From assembly GCA_964462595.1 (NCBI GenBank), contig CAYWXM010000009.1:1-23804 (forward strand): DNA of 23,804 nt. The letters are read 5' to 3'. The translations under genes and the position numbers were made by a program. This document shows positions 1 to 7,726 of the stretch, piece after piece; the first letter of the stretch is position 1, and every line of letters begins with the position of its first letter. The DNA is from SURF-21 sp964462595. GTDB taxonomy: Bacteria > Actinomycetota > Geothermincolia > Geothermincolales > RBG-13-55-18. Under the pieces are notes generated by a model. The model ran no database searches, was not told the DNA's origin, and saw only the letters and a program-made list of their open reading frames with translations.

Positions 1-99
1 CCCCCACCCCACCCGATGTCACCTCCGAACCAGACCATCCAGACCCACCCCACGGAACTGCTGCCCGAGAACGTCCCAAAACGCGAGGATTCATCATAG
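1..99 (+). CDS. Possible C-terminal tail of an upstream gene (partial)
   Basis: The first reading frame is open from the window edge to a TAG at 97-99. It encodes a Pro/Thr/Gln-rich tail that ends in a charged segment (PKREDSS). I recognise no domain. The composition would suit the disordered C-terminus of a larger protein whose body lies to the left, but 33 codons is too little to distinguish a real tail from chance. Confidence 0.3.
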   Translation, partial: PPPHPMSPPNQTIQTHPTELLPENVPKREDSS

Positions 100-138
100 A
101 AAAGGAGCATCGGCCATGACCCTCTGCGAAGCGAGACG

Positions 139-167
139 TTGCAATAGGCAGTCCCTGACTATAAAAT
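139..167 (+). promoter_or_regulatory. Candidate promoter of tRNA-Pro
   Basis: A TTGCAA box at 139-144 is followed after 17 nt by TAAAAT at 162-167 (TATAAA overlaps at 160-165), in an AT-rich patch 24 nt before the mature tRNA 5' end. This is the only good sigma-70-type promoter seen upstream of the tRNA. Confidence 0.5.
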
Positions 168-190
168 TAGAACGCTGTAAAGGATGATTT

Positions 191-268
191 CGGGATGTGG
201 CGCAGCTTGGTTAGCGCGCTTGACTGGGGGTCAAGAGGTCGCCGGTTCAAATCCGGCCATCCCGACCA
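191..268 (+). tRNA. tRNA-Pro (anticodon GGG), CCA encoded
   Basis: All arms of the cloverleaf can be drawn. The acceptor stem CGGGATG (191-197) pairs with CATCCCG (258-264). The D stem is GCGC/GCGC. The anticodon stem CTTGA/TCAAG encloses loop CTGGGGG with anticodon GGG at 226-228. The T arm is GCCGG-TTCAAAT-CCGGC. A265 is the discriminator base and CCA at 266-268 is genome-encoded. The GGG anticodon reads CCC and CCU proline codons. A hairpin terminator follows directly. Confidence 0.97.
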
Positions 269-276
269 GGACATAC

Positions 277-302
277 GGGCGGACTTTTCTTCCGCCCTTT
301 TT
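277..302 (+). terminator. Rho-independent terminator after tRNA-Pro
   Basis: GGGCGGA (277-283) pairs with TCCGCCC (291-297) around a 7-nt loop and is followed by a T5 run (298-302). It lies only 28 bp before the pgsA start codon. Confidence 0.9.
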
Positions 303-330
303 CGTATACGACCAGCGGAGGAGGTAGTAT

Positions 331-951
331 ATGATAAAAAAGAACCTCGCGAATTTCTTCACCTGCCTGCGCATATTGCTTATACCCATTGTGCTGTGGC
401 TTATCTCTATCATGTCCAAGGAGACTGTTGATGCCGCGCATTACTGGGCCCTGGGCGTGTTCATGTTCGCCGCGTCCACTGATTTCATAGATGGGCAGAT
501 AGCGCGCCGCACCGACACCATATCCGAATTCGGGAAACTGGTAGACCCGCTTGCCGACCGCCTTCTGGTCATCTCCGTACTCATAGCCCTGATGTGGAGG
601 TCATTCCTGCCCCTGTGGATGGGCTTGCTCATCGTAAGCAGGGACGTGCTCATGCTCGCCGGAGCCCCCCTGGTAGGGATAAACGACAGGGAAGTAAGGG
701 AAAAGCTTGCCGTTCACTGGACGGGCAAGGCGGCTACTGCACTCCTTTTCACGTCCATCTGCATTTTCACCGCCTTGAACCTGCCCGAGCCCACGGGTGG
801 CGGGGGTTTCTTCTCCGAGGTGAATCCCATCGGGTTCGCCATCTTCTGCCTGGGCATCGTTTTTTCCTACGTAAGCGGTTTTATCTATATCCGTCGGGGT
901 ATAAAGTTGTTAGGCGCTGCAAAAACCGGGGACGTGGTAAAACCATCCTGA
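331..951 (+). CDS. pgsA: CDP-diacylglycerol--glycerol-3-phosphate 3-phosphatidyltransferase
   Basis: Integral membrane enzyme expected to join CDP-diacylglycerol and glycerol-3-phosphate to give phosphatidylglycerophosphate, the precursor of phosphatidylglycerol and cardiolipin. The CDP-alcohol phosphatidyltransferase signature is complete: D51, D54-G55, A58-R59, G68, D72 and D76, in the expected DG-x2-AR-x8-G-x3-D-x3-D spacing. Hydrophobic segments lie at about 14-28, 38-50, 78-105, 125-140 and 160-185. At 206 residues the length is normal for PgsA. The ATG at 331 is preceded by GGAGGAGG (about 317-324). No promoter fits in the 28 bp between the tRNA terminator and the start, so transcription may depend on readthrough. 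Other CDP-alcohol transferases share the motif, so the exact acceptor alcohol is inferred from overall resemblance to PgsA. Confidence 0.9.
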   Translation: MIKKNLANFFTCLRILLIPIVLWLISIMSKETVDAAHYWALGVFMFAASTDFIDGQIARRTDTISEFGKLVDPLADRLLVISVLIALMWRSFLPLWMGLLIVSRDVLMLAGAPLVGINDREVREKLAVHWTGKAATALLFTSICIFTALNLPEPTGGGGFFSEVNPIGFAIFCLGIVFSYVSGFIYIRRGIKLLGAAKTGDVVKPS

Positions 952-1047
952 ACGCGCCCGCCGTTCAGGGGGGAGCAGGGCCTGATTGCGCGGGTGTGGC
1001 TTAATCGATACTAGGGATAAGATCGACCTGTCTCAGGAGGTGAAACA

Positions 1048-1731
1048 ATGATCTCTCGATACGGCGTGGAGAGGGACCTCGAGCAAGCGGTGCGCCTGAC
1101 CTGGTTCGGCCATGCCATGTTCATGCTGGAAGATGGCCGCAATCATCGCCTGATAACCGATCCCTTCGACGAACACGTTGGCTACTCGCTACCCGACATC
1201 ACCGCCGATATCGTTCTAGTCAGCCACGATCATGCCGATCACAACAACGTCGCATTGGTCAAGGGGAACCCGGTCGTGGTGCGTGATCCATCGCCCCGCG
1301 AGATAGATGGGATTAAAATCGTCGGCTTCCCGGCCTTCCACGACAAAAAGAGCGGCGCCGAACGGGGCCCTAACACGGTATATCGCTGGGAGATGCAGGG
1401 GTTGACGTTCGTGCACCTGGGCGACCTCGGACACCTGCTGGATGAGGGAACGGCAAGAGGCCTCGAGGGCGCACACGTCGTTTTTGTCCCGGTCGGAGGC
1501 TTTTTCACCCTCGAACCCGACGAAGCGGCGCAGCTGATAAAATCACTTGCTCCCCGCATCGCCATACCGATGCATTACCGCAACGCAGCCTGCTCTTATC
1601 CTATCGCCACGGAGGAACCCTTCCTGTCCTTCTTCTCCTCGGTGGAGAGGTTGGAGAAGGCACCCGCCTATGTCTCCGCGGACGATCTGCCCGGGGAAAC
1701 CCTTATCCTGGTCATGGACTATCCAACATGA
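1048..1731 (+). CDS. UPF0173-type metal-dependent hydrolase (metallo-beta-lactamase fold)
   Basis: A 227-residue cytoplasmic protein of the metallo-beta-lactamase superfamily, closest in appearance to the UPF0173 (YtkL-like) metal-dependent hydrolases. The metal-binding signature H60-x-H62-x-D64-H65 is intact. It is followed by H98 (FPAFHDK), the H123-LGD126-LGH129 segment and the late H176 in IPMHY, which together supply the usual two-metal ligand set. N-terminal TWFGHAMF (19-26) is typical of the family. The start ATG has an AGGAGG at 1035-1040 with ideal spacing. The physiological substrate of this family is unsettled, so no specific reaction is assigned. It lies 22 bp upstream of the nucleotidyltransferase gene and is probably co-transcribed with it. 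Confidence 0.85.
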   Translation: MISRYGVERDLEQAVRLTWFGHAMFMLEDGRNHRLITDPFDEHVGYSLPDITADIVLVSHDHADHNNVALVKGNPVVVRDPSPREIDGIKIVGFPAFHDKKSGAERGPNTVYRWEMQGLTFVHLGDLGHLLDEGTARGLEGAHVVFVPVGGFFTLEPDEAAQLIKSLAPRIAIPMHYRNAACSYPIATEEPFLSFFSSVERLEKAPAYVSADDLPGETLILVMDYPT

Positions 1732-1753
1732 GCGGCATCCCGGGGGTCCAGTT

Positions 1754-4249
1754 ATGAAAGCCGTGATCATGGCGGGTGGTCAGGGTACGCGTTTGCGGCC
1801 ACTTACGAGCAATCAGCCCAAGCCTATGCTGCCCGTTGTCAACCGGCCCATGATGGAGCATATCGTAAACCTGCTCACGCGTTATTCCTTCAGCGACATG
1901 ATCGTCACCCTGCAGTTTTTACCCACGCTGATAAGCAATTACTTCGCTGACGGCAGCGATTGGGGTGTCTCCATGCAATACTCCACCGAATTCGTACCGC
2001 TCGGTACGGCGGGCAGCGTTAAGAACAGTTCCCGGTTCATAGATGATACATTCCTGGTCATCAGCGGGGACGCTCTCACCGACATCGACCTGACGAAGGT
2101 CGTGGATTTCCATCGCCGCAACAAAGCGATGGCCACCTTGACGCTCATCCGGGTGGATAACCCGCTGGAGTTCGGAATCGTGGTCACGGATGCCGCCGGT
2201 AACATCGAACGCTTTCTCGAGAAACCTAACTGGGGACAGGTATTCAGCGATACCATTAACACCGGCATCTATGTCCTCGAGCCCGAGGTGCTGGAATTCA
2301 TCCCCGAAGGGCAATCCTTTGATTTCTCCAAGGACCTCTTCCCGTCATTGCTGGAGAAGGGATATCCCCTCTACGGATACGTGGCGGACGGCTACTGGTG
2401 CGACATCGGCAACTTCGAGCAGTACATGACAGCGCACAAGGATATACTCGACCGCAAGGTAAAGATAGACCCTCCTGGATTCCGCGTGGCAGAGAACGTA
2501 TGGGTAGGGGAGGGGGTTGACCTCGAAGATGCGGGGGAGGTGCGCGGGCCCGTCGTGCTGGGTGATCGCTGCAAGGTGGAAAAGGGCGCCGTGATCCGTG
2601 AATACACCGTGCTCGGCCACAACGTGGTCGTAAAACAGGACTCTTTCGTGCACCGGGCCCTGGTCTACGACAACTCCTACATCGGCACGAATTGCCACCT
2701 GAGGGGTTGCTTGGTGGGAAAGAACTGCGATCTCAAGAGCAACGTACGTCTCGAGGAAGGGGTCGTGGTCGGAGACGACTGCCTGATCGGGGAAAACGTG
2801 ATGGTAAACCACGACGTGAAGATATACCCCTTTAAGACCGTGGAGGCGGGCGCCACCATCAACACCAGCATAATATGGGAATCCAAGGGCCTGCGCACGC
2901 TTTTCGGGAAGAAAGCCGTGTCGGGGATCATGAATATAGACATCACCCCCGAACAGGCGTTGAGACTTGCCATGGCTTACGGCTCCAGCCTTCCCACGGG
3001 ATCAACGGTGGTGACATCCCGCGACGCTTCGCGTGCCGCCCGTACAGTCAAGAGGGCGATAATATCGGGCCTCAACGCATCCGGGGTGAACGTATCCGAC
3101 CTCGAGGTATCCCCCTCCCCGGTCAACCGTTTTGCCATAAGGACGGAGAGCGCTGCGGGAGGGATGGACGTACGCATCTCCGCCTTCGACCCCCAATCAA
3201 TCGAGATCCGCATATTCAATGAACGGGGTATCGATATCTCCGAGGGAAAGCAGAGGGACATCGAGAAATTCTACTACCAGGCTAACTACAGAAGGGCTTT
3301 CGTCGGTGAGATCGGGGCCATCAATTTCCCGCCTCGAGTCCTGGATATGTATACCAGCTCGCTCCTGGCGGAGTTGAACCTCGATCAGCTAAATGAAAGG
3401 CGCTTCCGCGCCGTAGTCGATTACGCTTTCGGTAGCACCAGCATCATCATGCCACAGGTATTCGGGAAGATGGGATGCGATGTCCTGAGCCTCAATAATT
3501 TCACGGATGAAAAAAAGGTCACCCTCAGCCAGGAAGAGCTTACTTCCGCCCTGAAGAATCTCTCGCACCTGGTGAAGAGCTCCGAGGCCGAACTCGGTCT
3601 AATCATGGACAATGCAGGAGAAAGGCTGTATCTCCTGGACGAACAGGGGAGGCAGATACATCCCCAGGCCGCACTTCTACTCTTCGTGAAGCTGCTCTGC
3701 GATGCCGGGCGCAAGGGCAAGATAGCGGTGCCCGTGAGCATGACCTCCCACGTGGAGACGATAGCGCACAGCTGCGGGAACGAGGTCATACGCACCAAGG
3801 TAAGCCGCAGCGATCTCATGCAGGCATCGCTGGATAAAGAGGTGATCTTCGCGGGAGCGGGCAGCGGGGGGTTCATCTTCCCCTCTTTTCTTCCCACCTA
3901 CGACGCCATGGCCAGCGCCGCCATCCTCATAAACCGGCTGATCCAGCGGGAAACGCCGCTTTCGGTGATTGCGGGAGACCTGCCCGACATCCACCTGCTT
4001 TCGGAGGAGATTCCCGCATCCTGGGAGCAGAAAGGCCTCATCATGCGCCGCCTCGCCGAGGAGACGAACGAAGGGCGGCTGGAGCTTATCGACGGGGTCA
4101 AGGTCTTTCTCGACGAGGGCACCTGGATACTCGTATTGCCAGATCCCGATGAGCCATCGCTGCACCTCATATGCGAAGCGCAAGACGATACCCGGGCTGC
4201 GCTGGTCATCGGCGAGTTTACCAAGAAGGTCATGGACATCGTGGGTTGA
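1754..4249 (+). CDS. Sugar-phosphate nucleotidyltransferase (mannose-1-phosphate guanylyltransferase-like) fused to a degenerate phosphomannomutase domain
   Basis: An 831-residue fusion. Residues 1-235 form a nucleotidyltransferase with GGQGTRLRPLT (8-18), QPKPML (21-26) and the metal-binding GDALTDID (105-112). This should activate a hexose-1-phosphate, probably mannose with GTP. Residues about 245-375 are left-handed beta-helix hexapeptide repeats. Residues about 395-831 have the phosphohexomutase fold, but its active-site loops are altered: SAFDP (476-480) replaces ASHNP, DNAGER (619-624) replaces DGDADR, GAGSGG (701-706) replaces the GEESGH-type sugar loop, and LPDPDEP (795-801) replaces RPSGTEP. 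The family is known from cyanobacteria and actinobacteria. The open frame extends upstream into the previous gene, but the nucleotidyltransferase N-terminus fixes the start at 1754. GMP transfer to mannose is the usual family annotation; the true sugar is not provable here. Confidence 0.88.
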   Translation: MKAVIMAGGQGTRLRPLTSNQPKPMLPVVNRPMMEHIVNLLTRYSFSDMIVTLQFLPTLISNYFADGSDWGVSMQYSTEFVPLGTAGSVKNSSRFIDDTFLVISGDALTDIDLTKVVDFHRRNKAMATLTLIRVDNPLEFGIVVTDAAGNIERFLEKPNWGQVFSDTINTGIYVLEPEVLEFIPEGQSFDFSKDLFPSLLEKGYPLYGYVADGYWCDIGNFEQYMTAHKDILDRKVKIDPPGFRVAENVWVGEGVDLEDAGEVRGPVVLGDRCKVEKGAVIREYTVLGHNVVVKQDSFVHRALVYDNSYIGTNCHLRGCLVGKNCDLKSNVRLEEGVVVGDDCLIGENVMVNHDVKIYPFKTVEAGATINTSIIWESKGLRTLFGKKAVSGIMNIDITPEQALRLAMAYGSSLPTGSTVVTSRDASRAARTVKRAIISGLNASGVNVSDLEVSPSPVNRFAIRTESAAGGMDVRISAFDPQSIEIRIFNERGIDISEGKQRDIEKFYYQANYRRAFVGEIGAINFPPRVLDMYTSSLLAELNLDQLNERRFRAVVDYAFGSTSIIMPQVFGKMGCDVLSLNNFTDEKKVTLSQEELTSALKNLSHLVKSSEAELGLIMDNAGERLYLLDEQGRQIHPQAALLLFVKLLCDAGRKGKIAVPVSMTSHVETIAHSCGNEVIRTKVSRSDLMQASLDKEVIFAGAGSGGFIFPSFLPTYDAMASAAILINRLIQRETPLSVIAGDLPDIHLLSEEIPASWEQKGLIMRRLAEETNEGRLELIDGVKVFLDEGTWILVLPDPDEPSLHLICEAQDDTRAALVIGEFTKKVMDIVG

Positions 4250-4363
4250 CGAGGCGGTGACGATATCGAGAGAGGGTTCGCGGCAGGGGTGCTTTAAACG
4301 CGTGCATGGCATATGTTGAAATAAGCAAAGATGGGACATGATATCGAGCGGAGGTTGATGTAC

Positions 4364-4900
4364 TTGAACACCATAAGGTTCGATCCCGATAGCGCACTGC
4401 TTGTTATCGACATGCTTAATGACTTCATAGAAGAAGGTGGAGCCCTGGTGGTCCCGGGCGCGAAACGGATCGTGCCGCGCATCGAAAAGCTCCTCGGTGA
4501 CGCGAGGGATCAGGGCATACCCGTGATATACATCACCGACAGCCATCGTGAAGACGATCTCGAGTTCCGACACTGGCCGCCCCATGCCGTGAGCAATACC
4601 TGGGGCAGCAAGGTCATCGACGAATTGGAGCCGCTGCCGGGAGAACACGTTATCCCCAAGCGAAGGTACAGCGCCTTTTTCGGCACGGACCTGGACACGT
4701 ACCTGAGGGAGCTCGGGGTAAAAAAGATATACCTTACCGGCGTATTGAGTAACATCTGTGTCTACGCGACCGCTATCGAGGCTTCCATGCGCAATTACGA
4801 TGTCGCGGTGTTCAGAGACGGTGTGGCCTCCCTCAGCGAGGATACAGACCGCTTTGTTTTCCAGCAGCTGCAGGAAGTGCTGCATGCGGAACTGCTTTGA
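4364..4900 (+). CDS. Cysteine hydrolase, isochorismatase/nicotinamidase family
   Basis: Alpha/beta cysteine hydrolase of about 178 residues. Counting from the TTG at 4364, the catalytic triad is D16 (VIDMLNDF), K99 (PKRRYSAF) and C132 (SNICVYA). A D59-x-H61 pair plus the WPPH74 segment resembles the metal site of nicotinamidases, and the HWPPHAVSNTWGSKVIDEL region follows the nicotinamidase pattern. The likely reaction is hydrolysis of nicotinamide to nicotinate for NAD salvage, but other amidases share this fold. Start choice: GGAGG at 4350-4354 is only 3 nt from ATG 4358 but 9 nt from TTG 4364, which favours the TTG; ATG 4358 or 4331 remain possible. The stop overlaps a possible TTG start of the next frame, suggesting coupled translation. 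Confidence 0.8.
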   Translation: MNTIRFDPDSALLVIDMLNDFIEEGGALVVPGAKRIVPRIEKLLGDARDQGIPVIYITDSHREDDLEFRHWPPHAVSNTWGSKVIDELEPLPGEHVIPKRRYSAFFGTDLDTYLRELGVKKIYLTGVLSNICVYATAIEASMRNYDVAVFRDGVASLSEDTDRFVFQQLQEVLHAELL

Positions 4901-4908
4901 TCGGGATC

Positions 4909-5748
4909 ATGCCGGGCTCACCTTATCCATGCTGGCGCATTATCACCTTGCCTCCAAGCCGTGGTTCCAGCCAGATGGCCCTCGACCAGGCCTTGCTGGA
5001 AGAGGCTAAAAGCGCGGCCTTTACGCCGACCCTGCGCCTCTACGAATGGTCCCCGCCAGCCCTTTCTATAGGACGTTTCCAACCCCTGGAAGACGTTGAC
5101 CTCGATGCGTGCTCGTCGCAGGGAGTCGAGGTGGTACGCCGTCCCACGGGAGGGAAGAGCATACTCCACCTTGACGATTTCACGTACAGCATCATCATGC
5201 CTAAGGGGTTCCCCCTTCCGGAAAGCGTCGTGGACGCATACCGCTTGATATGCGAGGGAATACTCGCTGCCCTGAAGATCCTCGGTATCGATGCCGCGAT
5301 ACAGCCGCAGGCAGGTGAAGCCTACAAGCATGCGGGTGGAGCCTGTTTCTCGGCCAGTACGCAGGCGGACCTGGAATACGCCGGCCGCAAACTATGCGGC
5401 AGCGCACAAGTGCGCCGCGGTGGGGCGCTCCTGCAGCACGGGTCCATATTGCTGGAGGATCGCTCCGAATTGCTTTTCCGCCTTTTGCGTTTCGCTGACG
5501 AGGTGGAGAGAAAACGCGGCCTCGAGGATTTCAGGAGGCGTTGCCTGGCCCTCAGCGATACTGGTTGCCACTGTACCTGGCCGCAGGTGGCGGAATCGTT
5601 CCGAGAGGGCTTCAGCCGGGCTTTCGGTGTTAATATAGAGGACGAGGTGCTTACAAGCCGGGAGAAGAGAAGGCGGGAAACCCTGGCCCGTGCATATGAT
5701 TCCGAGCAATGGCTTAGGAATGCGGAGTCACAAGCCTTCCCACGATGA
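4909..5748 (+). CDS. lipM: Octanoyl/lipoyl transferase of the LipM/LplA family
   Basis: About 279 residues, cytoplasmic, belonging to the biotin/lipoate A/B protein ligase family. WRIITLPP, MALDQALLE, TLRLYEW, ALSIGRFQ and the nucleotide/acyl-binding RRPTGGKSILH follow the family pattern in order. GRKLCGSAQ supplies the conserved Lys, and QHGSIL follows. A cysteine in GGACFS (C146 from ATG 4909) sits where Bacillus LipM carries its catalytic Cys, and the short length without a C-terminal accessory domain also fits LipM. This favours octanoyl transfer from acyl carrier protein to a lipoyl domain, but lipoate ligase cannot be excluded. An earlier TTG at 4897 overlaps the upstream stop codon and is an alternative start. 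No lipoyl acceptor protein is encoded in the window. Confidence 0.8.
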   Translation: MPGSPYPCWRIITLPPSRGSSQMALDQALLEEAKSAAFTPTLRLYEWSPPALSIGRFQPLEDVDLDACSSQGVEVVRRPTGGKSILHLDDFTYSIIMPKGFPLPESVVDAYRLICEGILAALKILGIDAAIQPQAGEAYKHAGGACFSASTQADLEYAGRKLCGSAQVRRGGALLQHGSILLEDRSELLFRLLRFADEVERKRGLEDFRRRCLALSDTGCHCTWPQVAESFREGFSRAFGVNIEDEVLTSREKRRRETLARAYDSEQWLRNAESQAFPR

Positions 5749-5853
5749 ACAAATCCTGCGATTGACCCTGCGATACGATGAGGGCTTATTGCGATATTGA
5801 TATTCTGATAGAATCAATGTTGACTTCGATGCCACGTATAAGGAGGGTTGCCG

Positions 5854-6162
5854 ATGGGTGAGGATAAGAAAACTGCAAAGAAAGTTCCTCCACATGAGGT
5901 TTACATTGATTACAGCAGCAAGAGCGAGGAAGAGCTGCGCAATATCCTCGAGGAACTATTGAAAGAAGAGGGCAAGATATCCTATCAGCGTCGTGTATTG
6001 CATGGAAAGATAGATATATTGCGCGCCGAGCTGGTAAGGCGTAAGAAGGATGACCTAAAGGAAGGCAGATCGATAATAAGTGACGACGATATCAACAGGT
6101 TGAGCGAGATACTGGCCAGCGAGGCCATGGGTATAAACCGCAACGACCCCACAGGCGGCTAA
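5854..6162 (+). CDS. RsiG-like putative c-di-GMP-binding anti-sigma factor
   Basis: A 102-residue, charged, largely helical protein with no membrane segment. Residues 25-72 look like an antiparallel coiled-coil hairpin. Within it E39-x3-S43-x2-R46-x3-H50-x3-D54 reproduces the c-di-GMP signature E(x)3S(x)2R(x)3Q(x)3D described for the actinobacterial anti-sigma factor RsiG, with His in the Gln position. In Streptomyces, RsiG sequesters the sporulation/flagellar-type sigma factor WhiG when loaded with c-di-GMP. This shorter protein has one motif copy, as in the homodimeric Rubrobacter form. The start ATG has AAGGAGGG at 5840-5847. No WhiG-type sigma factor or c-di-GMP enzyme lies in the window. 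Role as anti-sigma factor is inferred from the motif. Confidence 0.75.
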   Translation: MGEDKKTAKKVPPHEVYIDYSSKSEEELRNILEELLKEEGKISYQRRVLHGKIDILRAELVRRKKDDLKEGRSIISDDDINRLSEILASEAMGINRNDPTGG

Positions 6163-6190
6163 TAAGCCCGTAACCCTAAATGTAAACTTT

Positions 6191-6220
6191 TTGTTTAAAA
6201 ATCTCACGTTTCATTATATT
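6191..6220 (+). promoter_or_regulatory. Candidate promoter of the FHA-merR unit
   Basis: TTGTTT (6191-6196), an 18-nt spacer and TATATT (6215-6220) lie in a markedly AT-rich stretch of the 151-bp gap between the RsiG-like gene and the FHA gene. This implies a leader of roughly 85 nt. Confidence 0.5.
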
Positions 6221-6313
6221 ATGGTTTGAGGGCATCCCGTGCCATCTAAGCAAGCTTTCATACAGGCCCAAAAGCGTCCGTCCGCTAAGCACCGTTGGAA
6301 GGAGGAATGAGCT

Positions 6314-6790
6314 GTGTTCTGTACGAAGTGCGGCCACTTCAACCCGGACAGCAGTATCTTCTGCGCCCGCTGCGGCGCCAGCTTAGTGCCGGAAGGCGAG
6401 CACAAGGACGAGAAAACGGTGGGGTTGCCCGCCGTTGAAGCCGAATCCGAAGAGGAGGTAGAGGTATCGCTGCCCGTGGAACCTCTCGAGGAGGGCAGTG
6501 CCATACTGATGATCAGAAAAGGGCCCGACGCGGGAATGCGTTTCGTAATCAGTCACGAAGTGATAGTCGTCGGCCGTCACCCGGAAAGCGATATATTCCT
6601 CGACGATATAACGGTATCTCGAAGACATGCGGAGATACGCCGTGAGGGCTCCGAATATTCGCTTCTTGATACGGGTTCTCTTAACGGCACCTATCTTAAT
6701 CGCGAGCGCATCGAGAGATCCTCGTTGAGCAATGGAGACGATATCCAGATAGGCAAGTTCCACCTGCTATTCATTACGGGAACCGGATAA
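6314..6790 (+). CDS. Zinc-ribbon/FHA-domain protein (GarA-type)
   Basis: A 158-residue cytoplasmic phosphothreonine-binding adaptor. Residues 3-20 form a zinc ribbon (C3-x2-C6, C17-x2-C20). Residues about 30-60 are an acidic linker. Residues 62-155 are a forkhead-associated domain with the key G87-R88, S102-R103-x-H105 and N124-G125 positions. Mycobacterial GarA, encoded next to the same MerR family, controls 2-oxoglutarate metabolism through intramolecular FHA binding after kinase phosphorylation of an N-terminal ETT motif. Here T35 in DEKTVGL is the nearest candidate site, but the true ETTS motif is absent. The GTG start is supported by AAGGAGGA 7 nt upstream; an ATG at 6307 is out of frame. 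It is followed 14 bp later by merR. Confidence 0.85.
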   Translation: MFCTKCGHFNPDSSIFCARCGASLVPEGEHKDEKTVGLPAVEAESEEEVEVSLPVEPLEEGSAILMIRKGPDAGMRFVISHEVIVVGRHPESDIFLDDITVSRRHAEIRREGSEYSLLDTGSLNGTYLNRERIERSSLSNGDDIQIGKFHLLFITGTG

Positions 6791-6804
6791 GGACGGTGGC
6801 AAGG

Positions 6805-7536
6805 ATGGAGAAGCAGAAGGACAGGATGAGTATAGGGGATCTGCTTAAGTCCCTCAAAGACGAGTTCCCGGATCTTACCATCTCCAAGGTGAGGTTTCTG
6901 GAAGGCGAGGGTCTCATAGAGCCGGAAAGGACGCCCTCGGGCTATCGCAAATTCAGTCAGGCGGACGCACAGCGCCTGCGTTTCATCCTCAAGCTGCAAC
7001 GGGACAAATACCTTCCCTTAAAGGTTATCCGGGAGAAGATAGATGAGCTCGAGAGCGGAAAAGTGCGCGCTGGTGATCTGGTGCCCGGCATGATGGGATC
7101 CATGGAGGTAGGCGAGGACCTTGCCGCTTACGACGATTCGGTCCTGCTGCGGGAAAATGTGAAGCAGACGCTGGATATAGACGCTTCCTTCGTCACGACG
7201 CTGGAGGAGTTCGGCCTCATTTGCGCGCATGACGGGGAGGAAGGTTCCTACTTCGACAAAGAGGACGTGAAGATACTCCGTATTACCAGGGAGTTCTCCC
7301 GCTACGGCCTCGAGCCTCGCCACATGCGCATGTACGAGAACCTTACCGACCGTGAAGCCCTGACCTTCGAGCAGATAATTGCCCCGGCGCTGAAGTCCAA
7401 AGACCCCGAGGCAAAGCGCAAAGCGCTGGACAATCTAATGCAGTTGGTCAACCTCTCACGGGAGCTGAAAGACCTCCTGCTGAAAAACCGGGTTAAGGAA
7501 TATTTTACGAAATCCAACCAGCCCGTCCCTTTCTGA
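6805..7536 (+). CDS. MerR family transcriptional regulator (Rv1828-type)
   Basis: About 243 residues. The N-terminal winged helix-turn-helix contains SIGDLLKSLKDEFPDLTISK followed by VRFLEGEGLIEPERTPSGYRKF, and then the MerR helix LKLQRDKYLPLKVIREKID. The long C-terminal half (about 100-243) is the effector/dimerisation region seen in mycobacterial Rv1828, not a short metal-binding MerR tail. Position directly after an FHA gene matches the GarA-Rv1828 order in mycobacteria. No cysteine pair suggesting metal sensing is seen. Start uncertain: GTG 6796, ATG 6805 and ATG 6826 are all in frame. I chose 6805 because homologues extend a few residues before the MSIG segment. The FHA-merR pair is probably one transcript; the DNA target is unknown. 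Confidence 0.88.
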   Translation: MEKQKDRMSIGDLLKSLKDEFPDLTISKVRFLEGEGLIEPERTPSGYRKFSQADAQRLRFILKLQRDKYLPLKVIREKIDELESGKVRAGDLVPGMMGSMEVGEDLAAYDDSVLLRENVKQTLDIDASFVTTLEEFGLICAHDGEEGSYFDKEDVKILRITREFSRYGLEPRHMRMYENLTDREALTFEQIIAPALKSKDPEAKRKALDNLMQLVNLSRELKDLLLKNRVKEYFTKSNQPVPF

Positions 7537-7726
7537 AAAGACAGGGTTGCATAAGCGGGAAAGCGCTGCGATTTTTCTGTGCGTGCATATAAACCGGCAG
7601 CGTCATAGAGCTAGGATTGCATAGCCCGATAAATACCGAGACCGTTTGCCGCGATATTTGTGGGCAGCCGAGGAAGCGGGACGAGCGCATAGCGAGCTCT
7701 TTTTATCCCTGGACAGGGAGGTGCTA

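Noticed and set aside
231..419. Minus-strand frame ending MAGFEPATS
   Set aside because: This ending is the well-known artefact of translating the antisense strand of a tRNA 3' end; the frame lies over tRNA-Pro and the start of pgsA.
1547..1753. Longer start for the nucleotidyltransferase fusion
   Set aside because: The added residues overlap the metallo-hydrolase in another frame, while MKAVIMAGGQGTRLRP at 1754 is the normal family N-terminus.
3677..4885. 402-codon minus-strand open frame
   Set aside because: It spans two well-supported plus-strand genes, has no ribosome site and no recognisable domain; it is a high-GC shadow.
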